Source: JBHIBA01 sp046758845
GTDB lineage: Bacteria > UBA8248 > JACPRG01 > G963555815
Length of the DNA stretch: 25,972 nucleotides
NCBI GenBank assembly: GCA_046758845.1
Contig: JBHIBA010000030.1
Coordinates: forward strand, 1-25,972
Direction: 5' to 3'
In this document: positions 1-7,483 of the stretch, piece after piece
Position numbering within the stretch: the first letter of the stretch is position 1
Layout: the number at the start of each line of letters is the position of its first letter
Position numbers and translations under genes: made by a program
Notes under the pieces: model-generated
Seen by the model: the letters and a program-made list of their open reading frames with translations, nothing else
What the model was told of the DNA's origin: nothing
Databases searched by the model: none

Positions 1-63
1 GGGCCGGTTTTCAAAAAGGCCCCCTGGGATTTTCTCTTATTCCAGAGGGAACGTCCCATATGC

Positions 64-81
64 TTCTGAACCTGTTCAGAA
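64..81. repeat. Near-perfect 18-bp palindrome
   Basis: The left arm TTCTGAAC is followed by a 2-base spacer (CT) and the exact inverted arm GTTCAGAA. It lies beyond the terminator of the ABC permease gene, near the left window edge. A symmetric site of this size could bind a dimeric repressor, but the gene it would control is outside the window, so its role is unknown. Confidence 0.5.
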
Positions 82-118
82 ATGGCCCGTCCGTCGCCGG
101 AGATGGCCGGACGGCATG

Positions 119-158
119 AAAAACCCGAGGCGGCTATCCGGGAGGGGACCGCCTCGGG
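119..158 (-). terminator. Rho-independent terminator after the ABC permease gene
   Basis: Read on the minus strand, a perfect 10-bp GC-rich stem (CCCGAGGCGG at 124-133 against CCGCCTCGGG at 149-158) encloses a 15-base loop and is followed at once by a run of five T (119-123). It begins about 20 bases after the permease stop codon, so transcription of that gene should end here. Confidence 0.87.
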
Positions 159-179
159 GTCTTCTCGATAAAACCCGCC

Positions 180-1565
180 TTAGCCGGCGCCCATCACCGG
201 CATCTGCTCTTCTTCGGTGACGGCCCACGGGATCATGACCTTTTGCAGGCGGATGATAAGCCCGAACAGGGAAAGGCCGATGACCGAGAGGATGAACAAG
301 GCCGTGAACATCAGGGGCGTGTTCAGCTCGTAGTTGGAGACGATGATGAGGTAGCCTAGACCTTTGCTGCCCCCCACGAACTCCCCGACGATGGCCCCGA
401 TGACGGCCAGGGTGATGGAGATTTGCAGGCCGTTGAACAGGAAGGGCAGGGAGTTGGGGAAGCGGATCTTGGCGAGGATCTGCCATTTGGTCGCGCGCAA
501 GGACCGGGCCAGGTCGAGCAACTCGGCCTCCACCAGCCGCAGCCCTGTGATCATGCTGACGACGATGGGGAAGTAGCCGATGAGGAACGCGATGAGCACC
601 TTGGAGGTCGCCCCGTAGCCCACCCAGATGAGCAGGAGGGGGGCGATGGCGATCTTGGGAATGATCTGAAGGATCACGAGCAGGGGATACAGCACGTCTT
701 CGAGGAATTTGTACCAGACGATCAGGATGGCCGAGAAAATCCCGATGACGATCCCGAGCAGGTAACCCATGATGGTTTCGAAAAGGGTGGTGTTGATGTG
801 CGAGCCGAGCAGATGCGCCTTCGAGAGCATTTCCTTCAACGTGGCCGACGGCGCCGGGACCAGGAACTGCGGGATCTCCGCCACATTCACCCACACCTCC
901 CACAGGAAGATGAGGATGATGATGCTCCAGCCCGTCGTGAGGGTCCGGTCCATCCCCGGCCGGATGGTCTCCTTTGCGGCCAAATTGCTCACCAGGAAGT
1001 AGCCCCCGTAAACGCCCACCAACCACACGGCGAACAGGACGAAGAACAGCCCCACTGACCAGCCCGTGTTCTTGGGAGCCCATCCGAACCATTCCGCCAA
1101 GTAGGACGCCCCTATGAGCAACAGAACGCCCCAGACCGCGGTGATCCCCTGGGCCAGGTTGACGTTGAGATTCGGGACGGCGCTGGTCAGGGCGAAGTTG
1201 AACAGCCACATCAGAATCACCCAGGCCGCGATCCCCGCCATCCCCCACAGGACCATAGAGGCTGTGCCCGCGGGGAAATAACCCATGCCTTGCGCGATGG
1301 CGGTCGTTGGGGCCAAGAGCAGGTAGGCCCATACGACCGTCAGGAACGGGGACGCTTTCCGCCACCGGCTGTGGAAGTACACCTGGCCTGCCCCGAGCAC
1401 AAGGAGGTACACGATGACCGTCAGGATGATGAACGCGATGGGGTCCAGGACGGAGAAAATCACGCCTGACTCACCGATAACGTTAGAAATTTTCAGGATC
1501 CTGAGCAAGACGAAGATTGCCAAGAAGACAATTCCGCCCTTCCAAAGCATCGGGGACTTTGCCAT
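180..1565 (-). CDS. ABC transporter permease (NitT/TauT/SsuC type) with N-terminal membrane extension
   Basis: This is an inner-membrane permease of an ABC importer. From the ATG at 1565 it is 461 residues, whereas family members are usually 250-280. Residues about 205-450 are the ordinary binding-protein-dependent permease domain. The cytoplasmic EAA-type loop that contacts the ATPase is visible around residues 345-378, with ARSLRATKWQ near its start. Residues 1-200 add roughly six hydrophobic segments (about 11-27, 43-58, 75-92, 104-125, 140-158, 171-194) that I do not recognise. The ATG has an AGAGG 8 bases upstream. An in-frame TTG at 1643 with a GAGGGGG just upstream would add 26 residues and cannot be excluded. 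No ATPase or binding-protein gene is adjacent, and the gene has its own promoter and terminator. The substrate is unknown; nitrate, taurine and sulfonate types share this domain. Confidence 0.9.
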   Translation of the reverse strand: MAKSPMLWKGGIVFLAIFVLLRILKISNVIGESGVIFSVLDPIAFIILTVIVYLLVLGAGQVYFHSRWRKASPFLTVVWAYLLLAPTTAIAQGMGYFPAGTASMVLWGMAGIAAWVILMWLFNFALTSAVPNLNVNLAQGITAVWGVLLLIGASYLAEWFGWAPKNTGWSVGLFFVLFAVWLVGVYGGYFLVSNLAAKETIRPGMDRTLTTGWSIIILIFLWEVWVNVAEIPQFLVPAPSATLKEMLSKAHLLGSHINTTLFETIMGYLLGIVIGIFSAILIVWYKFLEDVLYPLLVILQIIPKIAIAPLLLIWVGYGATSKVLIAFLIGYFPIVVSMITGLRLVEAELLDLARSLRATKWQILAKIRFPNSLPFLFNGLQISITLAVIGAIVGEFVGGSKGLGYLIIVSNYELNTPLMFTALFILSVIGLSLFGLIIRLQKVMIPWAVTEEEQMPVMGAG

Positions 1566-1692
1566 GAGCCCAGCCTCTTCTACCGGCGGTTTGTATTTTG
1601 GCTCTTCCCGGATACCGCCCCCCCGGAAAGGGCCCGCGCACAAACACCCCCTCGCTCGCGAGAAAAATCCGAAGAGTGCCGCGTTTGCTTGA

Positions 1693-1722
1693 ATCTTAGC
1701 CGAGGTTTCCGGCGGGTGTCAA
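1693..1722 (-). promoter_or_regulatory. Sigma-70-type promoter of the ABC permease gene
   Basis: On the minus strand a perfect TTGACA (1717-1722) is followed by an 18-base spacer and TAAGAT (1693-1698). Transcription would start near 1686, giving a leader of about 120 bases to the ATG at 1565 or about 43 bases to the TTG at 1643. Confidence 0.75.
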
Positions 1723-1755
1723 TCGGAATTTAAATGGCCCCCCTTTCAGATTTGC

Positions 1756-2760
1756 TCAGCGCAATCCCGGCAAAACGGATTCGGTGAAGCGTTCGACCTG
1801 TTCGGACTGGTTGCGGGAAGCGAACCGGAAAATGAACGTCCGCACGCCAGCCTCCTTCATGGCGGCCAGGCGCTCCACGACCTCCTCCGGGGGGCCGAAG
1901 GGATCCCGGTCCCAGATGGATTTGGAGAGGTCTCGATGGTCCGTCGTATAGTACCGGTTCAGGTATTCGAGCGCTTCGGCCCGGGCGGCCCCCCGATCCT
2001 TCCCGACGTTCAGGGTGACCTGATAGGCGGGCGTCAGCGAATCCATTTCCCGTCCGCACGCGTCGGCGTATTGCCGGATGCGCCCCCACAAGGCCCGGTA
2101 CTCCGCAGGGGTTGCCGTACAGGTCATCCATCCGTCGGCCAGGCGCGCGACCCGCCGGAGCATGCGCTCCACGATGGGTTCGTCAATGTCAAAAATCTGG
2201 GGGTTGGAGGAGATCCAGACGGGGGGACCCCCTTCTCTCGCCGGTTTGGGGTAGAGGTCTACGTCCGGCAGGGTATGGAATTCATCGCTTCGACGGACCG
2301 GCCCGGGGGACCAGAGGTCGCGCAGGAGCCGGATCTGCTCCTCCAGGAAGCGCCCCCGGCGTTTGTAGGGAACCCGGGCGACGTCGAACTCCGAGGCGAA
2401 ACCCGGCCCTCCGGCCTCCGCGCTTCCGCCGCCCACACAAACCGCCAGGATCGTGCGCCCCTTGGAGATGCGGTCGAGCGTCGCCCAAGACAGGGCGATC
2501 CACACGGTCTGCCGAAGGGGGGCGATGAGCGCCGCCGTGCCCAGTGCCACGCGCCGGGTCCGGGTCGCGATGGCCGAAAGGGTGGTGATGGATTCCAAGC
2601 GGGCCTTCGAGAAGAAATTGTCGCCCACCCAGACCGAGTCGTATCCTAGCTGCTCCGCGCGTTCGGCCAGGTCGAGGAGCTGGTCGACGTCATAAGTATC
2701 AGGGAAAATGATAGGAACCCGAGTGTTTACGTTGACGCCGAAGCGCATGCAAGGGCCCAA
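1756..2760 (-). CDS. LLM-class flavin-dependent oxidoreductase (luciferase-like)
   Basis: This is a 334-residue cytoplasmic monooxygenase-type protein of the bacterial luciferase superfamily, which uses reduced FMN or F420. The N-terminal strand MRFGVNVNTR, then LAERAEQLGYDSVWVGDNFF (about 31-50), then LGTAALIAPLRQT (near residue 80), then LDRISKGRTILAVCVGGG follow the TIM-barrel order of the family. The C-terminal part has the usual 'ADGWMTCTATPAEY' section. Start choice is open: a TTG at 2760 lies 4 bases after GGGGGAGGG, while the ATG at 2748 (four codons later) has the more usual N-terminus but no well-placed ribosome site. The substrate and the choice between FMN and F420 cannot be read from the sequence. 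It diverges from the SDR gene, which may suggest joint control. Confidence 0.9.
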   Translation of the reverse strand: MGPCMRFGVNVNTRVPIIFPDTYDVDQLLDLAERAEQLGYDSVWVGDNFFSKARLESITTLSAIATRTRRVALGTAALIAPLRQTVWIALSWATLDRISKGRTILAVCVGGGSAEAGGPGFASEFDVARVPYKRRGRFLEEQIRLLRDLWSPGPVRRSDEFHTLPDVDLYPKPAREGGPPVWISSNPQIFDIDEPIVERMLRRVARLADGWMTCTATPAEYRALWGRIRQYADACGREMDSLTPAYQVTLNVGKDRGAARAEALEYLNRYYTTDHRDLSKSIWDRDPFGPPEEVVERLAAMKEAGVRTFIFRFASRNQSEQVERFTESVLPGLR

Positions 2761-2799
2761 GCGCCCTCCCCCATAAGGCCGAGGTCTGGAAAGAGGGCG

Positions 2800-2828
2800 A
2801 TGTTACTCGATGCCCATCACCCGGTCAA
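2800..2828 (-). promoter_or_regulatory. Promoter of the luciferase-like oxidoreductase gene
   Basis: On the minus strand TTGACC (2823-2828) is followed by a 17-base spacer and TAACAT (2800-2805). The expected start of transcription is near 2793, giving a short leader of about 33-45 bases. I found no equally good promoter for the divergent SDR gene in the same interval. Confidence 0.65.
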
Positions 2829-2906
2829 CCGATGGAAAAGACAGGGATTTTACGAAAGGGGGCTCCAAAAGGGGTCGATACGGAATTCACCGTGGGAGAG
2901 AATGGG

Positions 2907-3710
2907 ATGGAACTGCACGGACGCCGGGTGGTGGTGACCGGGGCTTCCTCCGGCATCGGGAGACAACTCGCTCTGGACCTGGTCCGCGAAGGGGCCAAAG
3001 CCGTCCTGGTGGCGCGTCGAACGGAGCTTCTAAAGGACGTTCAAGGGGAGATCCGCTCGGCGGGCGGCGACGCCGAGGTTTACCCTTGTGACGTGTCCGA
3101 TTCCGAGAAATACCAGGAGACGGCACGCTTCATTCTTGAGGCGGGTCCGGTGGACGTCCTGATCAACAACGCCGGATACGGCTTTGCCGGCCCGTTTCTG
3201 AGATACAGTCCAGCCGAGGTTGAGCGCCTGATGCGGACGAATTTTATGGGGGCGGTCTTGGGCGTCTCGGCCTTCGCCCCGGGTATGAAGGAGCGGGGCA
3301 TGGGACACATCGTGAACCTGGCCTCCATGGCGGGACTCATCCCTGTTCCCTACCTGGGCGCCTATTCCGCGACCAAGTTCGCGCTGGCCGCCCTGAGCCA
3401 AGCGCTCAGACACGAGCTCGCTCCTTTCGGTGTCGGAGTGAGCACCATCTGCCCCGGCGCCGTTGACACCCCCTTCTTCGAAGCGCACCCCAGCTTGAGC
3501 AAGCCGAGGGGACTGAGGCGCGCACGGGCCATAACGGGCGCTCGGGTGAGCCGGGGGGTCCTGACCGCCATCCGCAAAAACCAGGGCTTGGTGATTTTTC
3601 CCAGGAGCCTTTCCTTCCTGGCGGTCGTGATGCGGATCGTCCCCGGTCTGCAGAGCCTGGCTCTTGCTTTCTACGCCCGCCGGGCTGCCCGGGCCTACGG
3701 CGGGCGCTGA
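2907..3710 (+). CDS. Short-chain dehydrogenase/reductase (SDR)
   Basis: This is a 267-residue NAD(P)-dependent oxidoreductase of the classical SDR family. The cofactor loop TGASSGIG is at 11-18, a basic RR pair at 37-38 after the second strand favours NADPH, and NNAG is at 87-90. The catalytic tetrad is N112, S140, Y153 and K157 (YSATK), followed by CPGAVDTPF near 182-190. I chose the ATG at 2907 because GGGAG lies about 9 bases upstream and the Rossmann strand begins five residues in. An ATG at 2832 would add 25 unconserved-looking residues. The last 60 residues include a hydrophobic stretch (about 228-256) that may associate with a membrane, as in several lipid-acting SDRs. The substrate is unknown. 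The gene ends 9 bases from the convergent rhodanese gene. Confidence 0.93.
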   Translation: MELHGRRVVVTGASSGIGRQLALDLVREGAKAVLVARRTELLKDVQGEIRSAGGDAEVYPCDVSDSEKYQETARFILEAGPVDVLINNAGYGFAGPFLRYSPAEVERLMRTNFMGAVLGVSAFAPGMKERGMGHIVNLASMAGLIPVPYLGAYSATKFALAALSQALRHELAPFGVGVSTICPGAVDTPFFEAHPSLSKPRGLRRARAITGARVSRGVLTAIRKNQGLVIFPRSLSFLAVVMRIVPGLQSLALAFYARRAARAYGGR

Positions 3711-3719
3711 AGGGGCGGG

Positions 3720-4616
3720 CTATTCCAGGGGCAGGTCCGGCCGGTTTCCCCATTCGGCCCAGGACCCGTCATACCCCCTCACCCGTTCATAGCCCAGGAG
3801 TCTGAGAGTGAAGTAGGTGTGGGCGGCGCGATGGAACGTCTGGCAATAGGGGATAACTTCCTTGTCCCGCGTCACGCCCTGAGACTCATAGAGGCGGGCG
3901 AGCTCTTCGGGCGGGAGCCAGCCGCCGGGAAGGCCCTCAACGGTGCGCACCCAATCGATGTGAACGGCGCCTGGAATGTGTCCGCCCCGCCAGGAATATC
4001 TCTCGCGTCCGGAGTATTCACCCGCGCTGCGCGCGTCCACCAGTGCGACGTCCTTCTGCCCGAGCTTCGACCGGATCTCCTCGGCCGTGATGACCACGGA
4101 TGGGTCGAGCCGGACCTCGAACTGTTTCGCCGGGTACGAACTGGCGGTCTCGCTTATGTCGGCCCCCGAGGCGACCCAGGCCTGGAATCCGCCGTTGAGG
4201 ATGCGAACCTTCCGGTGTCCTGCGTACTCCAGCGTCCAGAAAAGCCTGGAGGCGTGCAAGCCCCCGGTGTTGTCGTAAGCGACGACGGTCGTCTGGGCGT
4301 CAATCCCCAGGCTTCCGAACACGCGGCCGAGCTGCTCGGCGGGTGCAGCCATCTTGGGGACGCCATTGACCTCGGCCCGGATTCGGTCGAGGCTCAGGTG
4401 AACCGCGCCTGGGATGTGCCCCGCCACATACTTCATCGCTGCGCGAAGGTCAACGATCCGAACGTTCGGGTCTTGCCTGTGGGTCCTGAGCCACTGCACG
4501 CTCGCGAGCAGATGGGCATTAGGGTAGTCCTCCTCCGGCCAGGCGGGCTTCGCCCAGACGGACAGGAGAAGGGGGAGAGCGATGGCAAGGCTCCGAGAAA
4601 TCGTTGACCTTTTCAT
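3720..4616 (-). CDS. Exported two-domain rhodanese-like sulfurtransferase
   Basis: This is a 298-residue protein with a signal peptide (hydrophobic core about 9-21, probable cleavage near AWPEE), so it should act in the periplasm. Two rhodanese domains follow. The N-terminal one (about 35-150) has the paired motifs IVDLR and GHIPGAVHLSLD. The C-terminal one (about 175-295) has LVDAR, GGHIPGAVHIDW and the only active-site-like cysteine, C258, in the loop CQTFHRA. Transfer of a sulfane sulfur to thiosulfate-type acceptors is the family reaction. The loop differs from the CGSGVTA of classical thiosulfate or mercaptopyruvate sulfurtransferases, so the acceptor may differ. The ATG at 4616 has AGGGA about 6 bases upstream; a longer start at 4658 would bury the signal peptide. 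It is transcribed divergently from the cupredoxin gene. Confidence 0.92.
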   Translation of the reverse strand: MKRSTISRSLAIALPLLLSVWAKPAWPEEDYPNAHLLASVQWLRTHRQDPNVRIVDLRAAMKYVAGHIPGAVHLSLDRIRAEVNGVPKMAAPAEQLGRVFGSLGIDAQTTVVAYDNTGGLHASRLFWTLEYAGHRKVRILNGGFQAWVASGADISETASSYPAKQFEVRLDPSVVITAEEIRSKLGQKDVALVDARSAGEYSGRERYSWRGGHIPGAVHIDWVRTVEGLPGGWLPPEELARLYESQGVTRDKEVIPYCQTFHRAAHTYFTLRLLGYERVRGYDGSWAEWGNRPDLPLE

Positions 4617-4666
4617 CGAGGTTCCCTGCGGAGGATGTGGGAAAGAACGAAACAGCACATAATACC

Positions 4667-4672
4667 ATTATA
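4667..4672 (-). promoter_or_regulatory. Consensus -10 element upstream of the rhodanese gene
   Basis: The minus strand carries a perfect TATAAT here, about 50 bases before the rhodanese ATG. No clear -35 hexamer is seen at 16-18 bases, so an activator or another sigma factor may be needed. The short inverted repeat CCTC-gata-GAGG (4674-4685) sits immediately upstream, in the spacer. Confidence 0.45.
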
Positions 4673-4696
4673 GCCTCGATAGAGGGTTCATCGCCA

Positions 4697-4725
4697 TTGC
4701 TTCGGGCGCGCTGCGGGGTTATCTT
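4697..4725 (+). promoter_or_regulatory. Promoter of the cupredoxin-sugar kinase pair
   Basis: TTGCTT (4697-4702) is separated by 17 bases from TATCTT (4720-4725) on the plus strand. The start would lie near 4732, about 80 bases before the cupredoxin ATG. It is back-to-back with the rhodanese -10 element. Confidence 0.5.
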
Positions 4726-4810
4726 CAAGGCCGGAAACTGCCGGCAAGGTGAAGGCCGGTCAAGCCGTTGCCAAGATTGTGAAGTTTTTCGGAGTCAAAG
4801 GGAAAGACCG

Positions 4811-5245
4811 ATGAAACCTGTCCTTCGATTCGGCGTTTTTATTTTGGGGCTGCAGGTCGCTTTCGGCGGACCGTCGGTAGCGGCGGACCTCAGCCGGCAG
4901 GAACCCGTTGTGGTGGAAGTCCGCCTCGGCACCCGGGACAACCATCTGAATTTCCAACCGAACCAACTGACCTTCGAAACGGGGAAGCTCTATAAACTGG
5001 TCCTCATCAACCCTTCGCCATCGAAGCATTACTTTTCAGCCCTGCGTTTCGCCGCCGCCGTCTGGACCCGGAAGGTCCAGGACGGGAACATGGAGGTCAA
5101 GGGCGCCGTCCGGGAGATCGAAGTCCTCCCGGGTAAGCGGGTCGAGTGGTTCTTCGTTCCCGTTCAGGCCGGCTCTTTCCAACTTCGTTGCACCATTACC
5201 GGACACGCGGAGGCGGGGATGGTCGGGCGGATTGCCATCCGCTGA
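4811..5245 (+). CDS. Exported cupredoxin-like copper protein
   Basis: This is a 144-residue protein with a signal peptide (hydrophobic residues about 6-19, likely cut after PSVAA near 25), so the mature form is periplasmic. The remaining 119 residues have cupredoxin layout. H73 follows the strand LVLINPSPSKHYF, and near the C-terminus C127, H132 and M137 form the Cys-x4-His-x4-Met spacing of a type 1 copper site. All four ligands of a blue-copper centre are therefore present. Electron transfer or copper handling is the family role; the partner is not evident. The ATG at 4811 has AAAGGGAAAG upstream. The sugar kinase follows 40 bases later on the same strand and the rhodanese gene diverges upstream. 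Confidence 0.9.
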   Translation: MKPVLRFGVFILGLQVAFGGPSVAADLSRQEPVVVEVRLGTRDNHLNFQPNQLTFETGKLYKLVLINPSPSKHYFSALRFAAAVWTRKVQDGNMEVKGAVREIEVLPGKRVEWFFVPVQAGSFQLRCTITGHAEAGMVGRIAIR

Positions 5246-5285
5246 GTAGACCTTTTTCACACCGATGAGAGGCGGGGGGATTTCC

Positions 5286-6248
5286 GTGAGCCGGAAGGCG
5301 CATTTTGACGTAGTCGGAATCGGTTTGAACTCGGTTGATTTTCTCTGCGCTCTTCCACGGTTTCCCCAGCCTGACACGAAGACCCAGATGACGTCCTTCC
5401 TGCGGCAAGGAGGTGGCCAAGCCGCGACGGCGATGGTGGCGTGCACCCGCCTTGGGCTCCGGGCCGCCTATTTGGGCGCGGTGGGGGATGACCCGATCGG
5501 GGAACTCTCTCTGGAATCCCTCAGGGCCGAGGGCGTCAATGTGGACGGGGTGGCGGTAAAGCCGGGTTTGCGCAGCCAGTGCGCTGTGGTGCTGATCGAC
5601 ACCCACACCGGGGAGAGGACCATCGTGTGGGACCGGGAGGCGTGTCTGGAAGAGAGCGACGTGAAGAAAGATTGGGTGGCCGGTGGCCGGTGTTTGCTGG
5701 TGGACGGGCACTCCCTGCCGGCTGAGATCCTGGCCGCCCGCTGGGCCCGGCAGGAGGGGATCCCGGTCGTTTTCGACGCTGAGCGCGTCCGGGGCGAAAC
5801 CGAGGACCTGCTCGGCCTTTGCGACCACGTCATCGGAAATCAGGAGTTCCCGGTCCTCGTGACCGGAAGGTCTGACCCCCGAGAGGCCCTCAAGGCCCTC
5901 CGAGAGAAGGGTCCGTCCGTAGTCGGGATGACCTTGGGCGAATCGGGGGCCATCGCCTATGACGGGGAAAACTTCTACGAAAGTGAAGGCTTCCAGGTGC
6001 AGGTGGCCGATACGACGGGGGCGGGAGATGTCTTCCACGCCGGCGTTTGTTACGGAGTTCTCCAGGGTTGGTCCATCCAGAAAACCGTGGATTTCTCCAA
6101 CGCCTTTGCTGCGTTGAGTTGCCAAGCCGTCGGGGGGCGCTCGGGTATCCCCGGGCTCCACGAGGTGGAAACCTTCCTGAAAGAGCAGGGGCGGATTCAG
6201 GCGGTGGGAAAGACGGTGGGGCTCCCGGAGGGTGAGCGAATCGGCTGA
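5286..6248 (+). CDS. PfkB-family carbohydrate kinase
   Basis: This is a 320-residue cytoplasmic ribokinase-fold kinase that phosphorylates a sugar or nucleoside with ATP. The glycine-rich N-terminal signature GGGQAATAM is at 42-50, AYLGAVGDDPIG is at 61-72, and the C-terminal PfkB signature DTTGAGDVFHAG is at 242-253. D248 is the catalytic base and the GAGD loop forms the anion hole. The GTG at 5286 is preferred because GGGGGGA lies 5 bases upstream; an ATG at 5265 has no ribosome site and would add seven residues. Length is normal for the family. The substrate cannot be assigned from sequence. It probably shares a transcript with the cupredoxin gene, although the two have no obvious functional link. 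Its stop lies 2 bases from the convergent CorC-type gene. Confidence 0.93.
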   Translation: MSRKAHFDVVGIGLNSVDFLCALPRFPQPDTKTQMTSFLRQGGGQAATAMVACTRLGLRAAYLGAVGDDPIGELSLESLRAEGVNVDGVAVKPGLRSQCAVVLIDTHTGERTIVWDREACLEESDVKKDWVAGGRCLLVDGHSLPAEILAARWARQEGIPVVFDAERVRGETEDLLGLCDHVIGNQEFPVLVTGRSDPREALKALREKGPSVVGMTLGESGAIAYDGENFYESEGFQVQVADTTGAGDVFHAGVCYGVLQGWSIQKTVDFSNAFAALSCQAVGGRSGIPGLHEVETFLKEQGRIQAVGKTVGLPEGERIG

Positions 6249-6250
6249 CC

Positions 6251-7483
6251 TTAACCGACGCGGCGGACGACGACTTCCAGGACCCGCTTGGACGTCGCAT
6301 CCGTGACGCGGAACCTCAACCCGCTGCTTTCAAACTCCTCCCCTTCTCGGGGAATTCGCTCCAGGGTTTTCGTGACGAAGCCGGCGAGGGTTTCGTAGCT
6401 CTCCTTGGGCAGGCGGAGACCCAGGATTTCATTGATGGCGTCCACTTCCATGCGGGCGTCGATCCGGAACGAGCCGCCGGGCAGCCGCTCATAGAAGGCG
6501 GGCGCCTCCTGGTGCTCGTCATAGATTTCCCCGACGATCTCTTCCAGCAGGTCCTCTATGGTGGCGATGCCCACGCTGCCCCCGTATTCATCCACCACCA
6601 CAGCGAAGTATTCGCCCCGATCTCGCAGGGTTTGCAGAAGGTCATCGGCCCGCATGGATTCGGGCACGTAGAGGACGGGTCGTATGAGGGCTTGGATGCT
6701 CTCCTCGTCCGACGGAGCGGTGAGAACTTCGAAAGCGTTCACGATTCCCACGATGTTGTGCGTTTCCTCCCGATAGATAGGGATGCGAGAGTAGGCCTTC
6801 TCCCCCATGCGCAGGGCCACCTCTCCGACCCTCGCCGTTTCGGGCATTTCGGTCACCTCCACCAAGGGCACCATGACTTCTCTGGCGGTGGTGTCGCCGA
6901 AGCCGAAGATCCGGTGGATCATTCTCCGCTCTTCCATCTGGACGTCTCCGCCGGCGGTCTTACTCTGCAGCATCAATTCCAGTTCCTCCCGGGTCACGGA
7001 GACCGAACGTTCCTGCTCTGAGGGTTTCAGGAAAAGGCCGGTGAACCGTTTGACGAGGTAGACGATGGGGAAGAACACCTTCGAGGCGGCCCAGACGACG
7101 TAGGCGGCTTTGGGGGCGAGCACGTCCGCCTTTTCACGGAACAGGCTCTTGGGGACGATCTCTCCCAATGTCAGCAGCAGCGGGGCCATCACGACCAGCG
7201 TGAGGACCTCTCCGTATTTTGGACCCGCCAGCGAAAGGATCAGCCAGGTCGAGACCGTGACGTTGGTCACAAAGGCCAGATTGTGGCAGGTGAGCGTGGT
7301 GGCGACCAGACGCTCGGGGCTTTCCAGAAGACGCAGGGCAATGATCGGGCCACGTTCGCCCGCATCCGCCCGGGATTTCAGTCGGAGGCGGTCGGCGGCC
7401 ACCATGGCCAGCTCCACCCCCGCGAAGAAGAACTCGGCGGCCAGGCAGATGAATATGATGGCAAACGCCAGCACAGGGCTCAT
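6251..7483 (-). CDS. CorC/HlyC-type (CNNM family) membrane protein, second of tandem pair
   Basis: This 410-residue inner-membrane protein belongs to the family linked to magnesium or cobalt efflux and often annotated as hemolysin-like. Residues about 1-180 form the DUF21/CNNM membrane domain, including GEIVPKS (108-114). Two CBS motifs follow, beginning at TAREVMVPLVEVTEMP and continuing through VVVDEYGGSVGIATIEDLLEEIVGEI. A CorC_HlyC transporter-associated domain closes the protein (about 325-405). The ATG at 7483 overlaps the upstream stop as ATGA, which implies translational coupling with the first CNNM gene; a TTG at 7498 is less likely. The paired organisation suggests the two products form a heteromer or divide a transport task. 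The transported ion is not shown by sequence. Confidence 0.93.
   Translation of the reverse strand: MSPVLAFAIIFICLAAEFFFAGVELAMVAADRLRLKSRADAGERGPIIALRLLESPERLVATTLTCHNLAFVTNVTVSTWLILSLAGPKYGEVLTLVVMAPLLLTLGEIVPKSLFREKADVLAPKAAYVVWAASKVFFPIVYLVKRFTGLFLKPSEQERSVSVTREELELMLQSKTAGGDVQMEERRMIHRIFGFGDTTAREVMVPLVEVTEMPETARVGEVALRMGEKAYSRIPIYREETHNIVGIVNAFEVLTAPSDEESIQALIRPVLYVPESMRADDLLQTLRDRGEYFAVVVDEYGGSVGIATIEDLLEEIVGEIYDEHQEAPAFYERLPGGSFRIDARMEVDAINEILGLRLPKESYETLAGFVTKTLERIPREGEEFESSGLRFRVTDATSKRVLEVVVRRVG

Noticed and set aside
1..22. GGGCC...GGCCC inverted repeat at the left edge
   Set aside because: The stem is short, contains mismatches in its inner part, and its context is cut off by the window edge.
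76..1365. Long 429-codon open frame on the minus strand overlapping the ABC permease gene
   Set aside because: It is a shifted-frame shadow of the permease, rich in Arg, Gly, His and Pro, with no recognisable domain, and it runs through the terminator.
5196..6161. 321-codon minus-strand frame opposite the sugar kinase
   Set aside because: It mirrors the kinase gene on the other strand; composition is typical of antisense GC-rich frames and no domain is visible.
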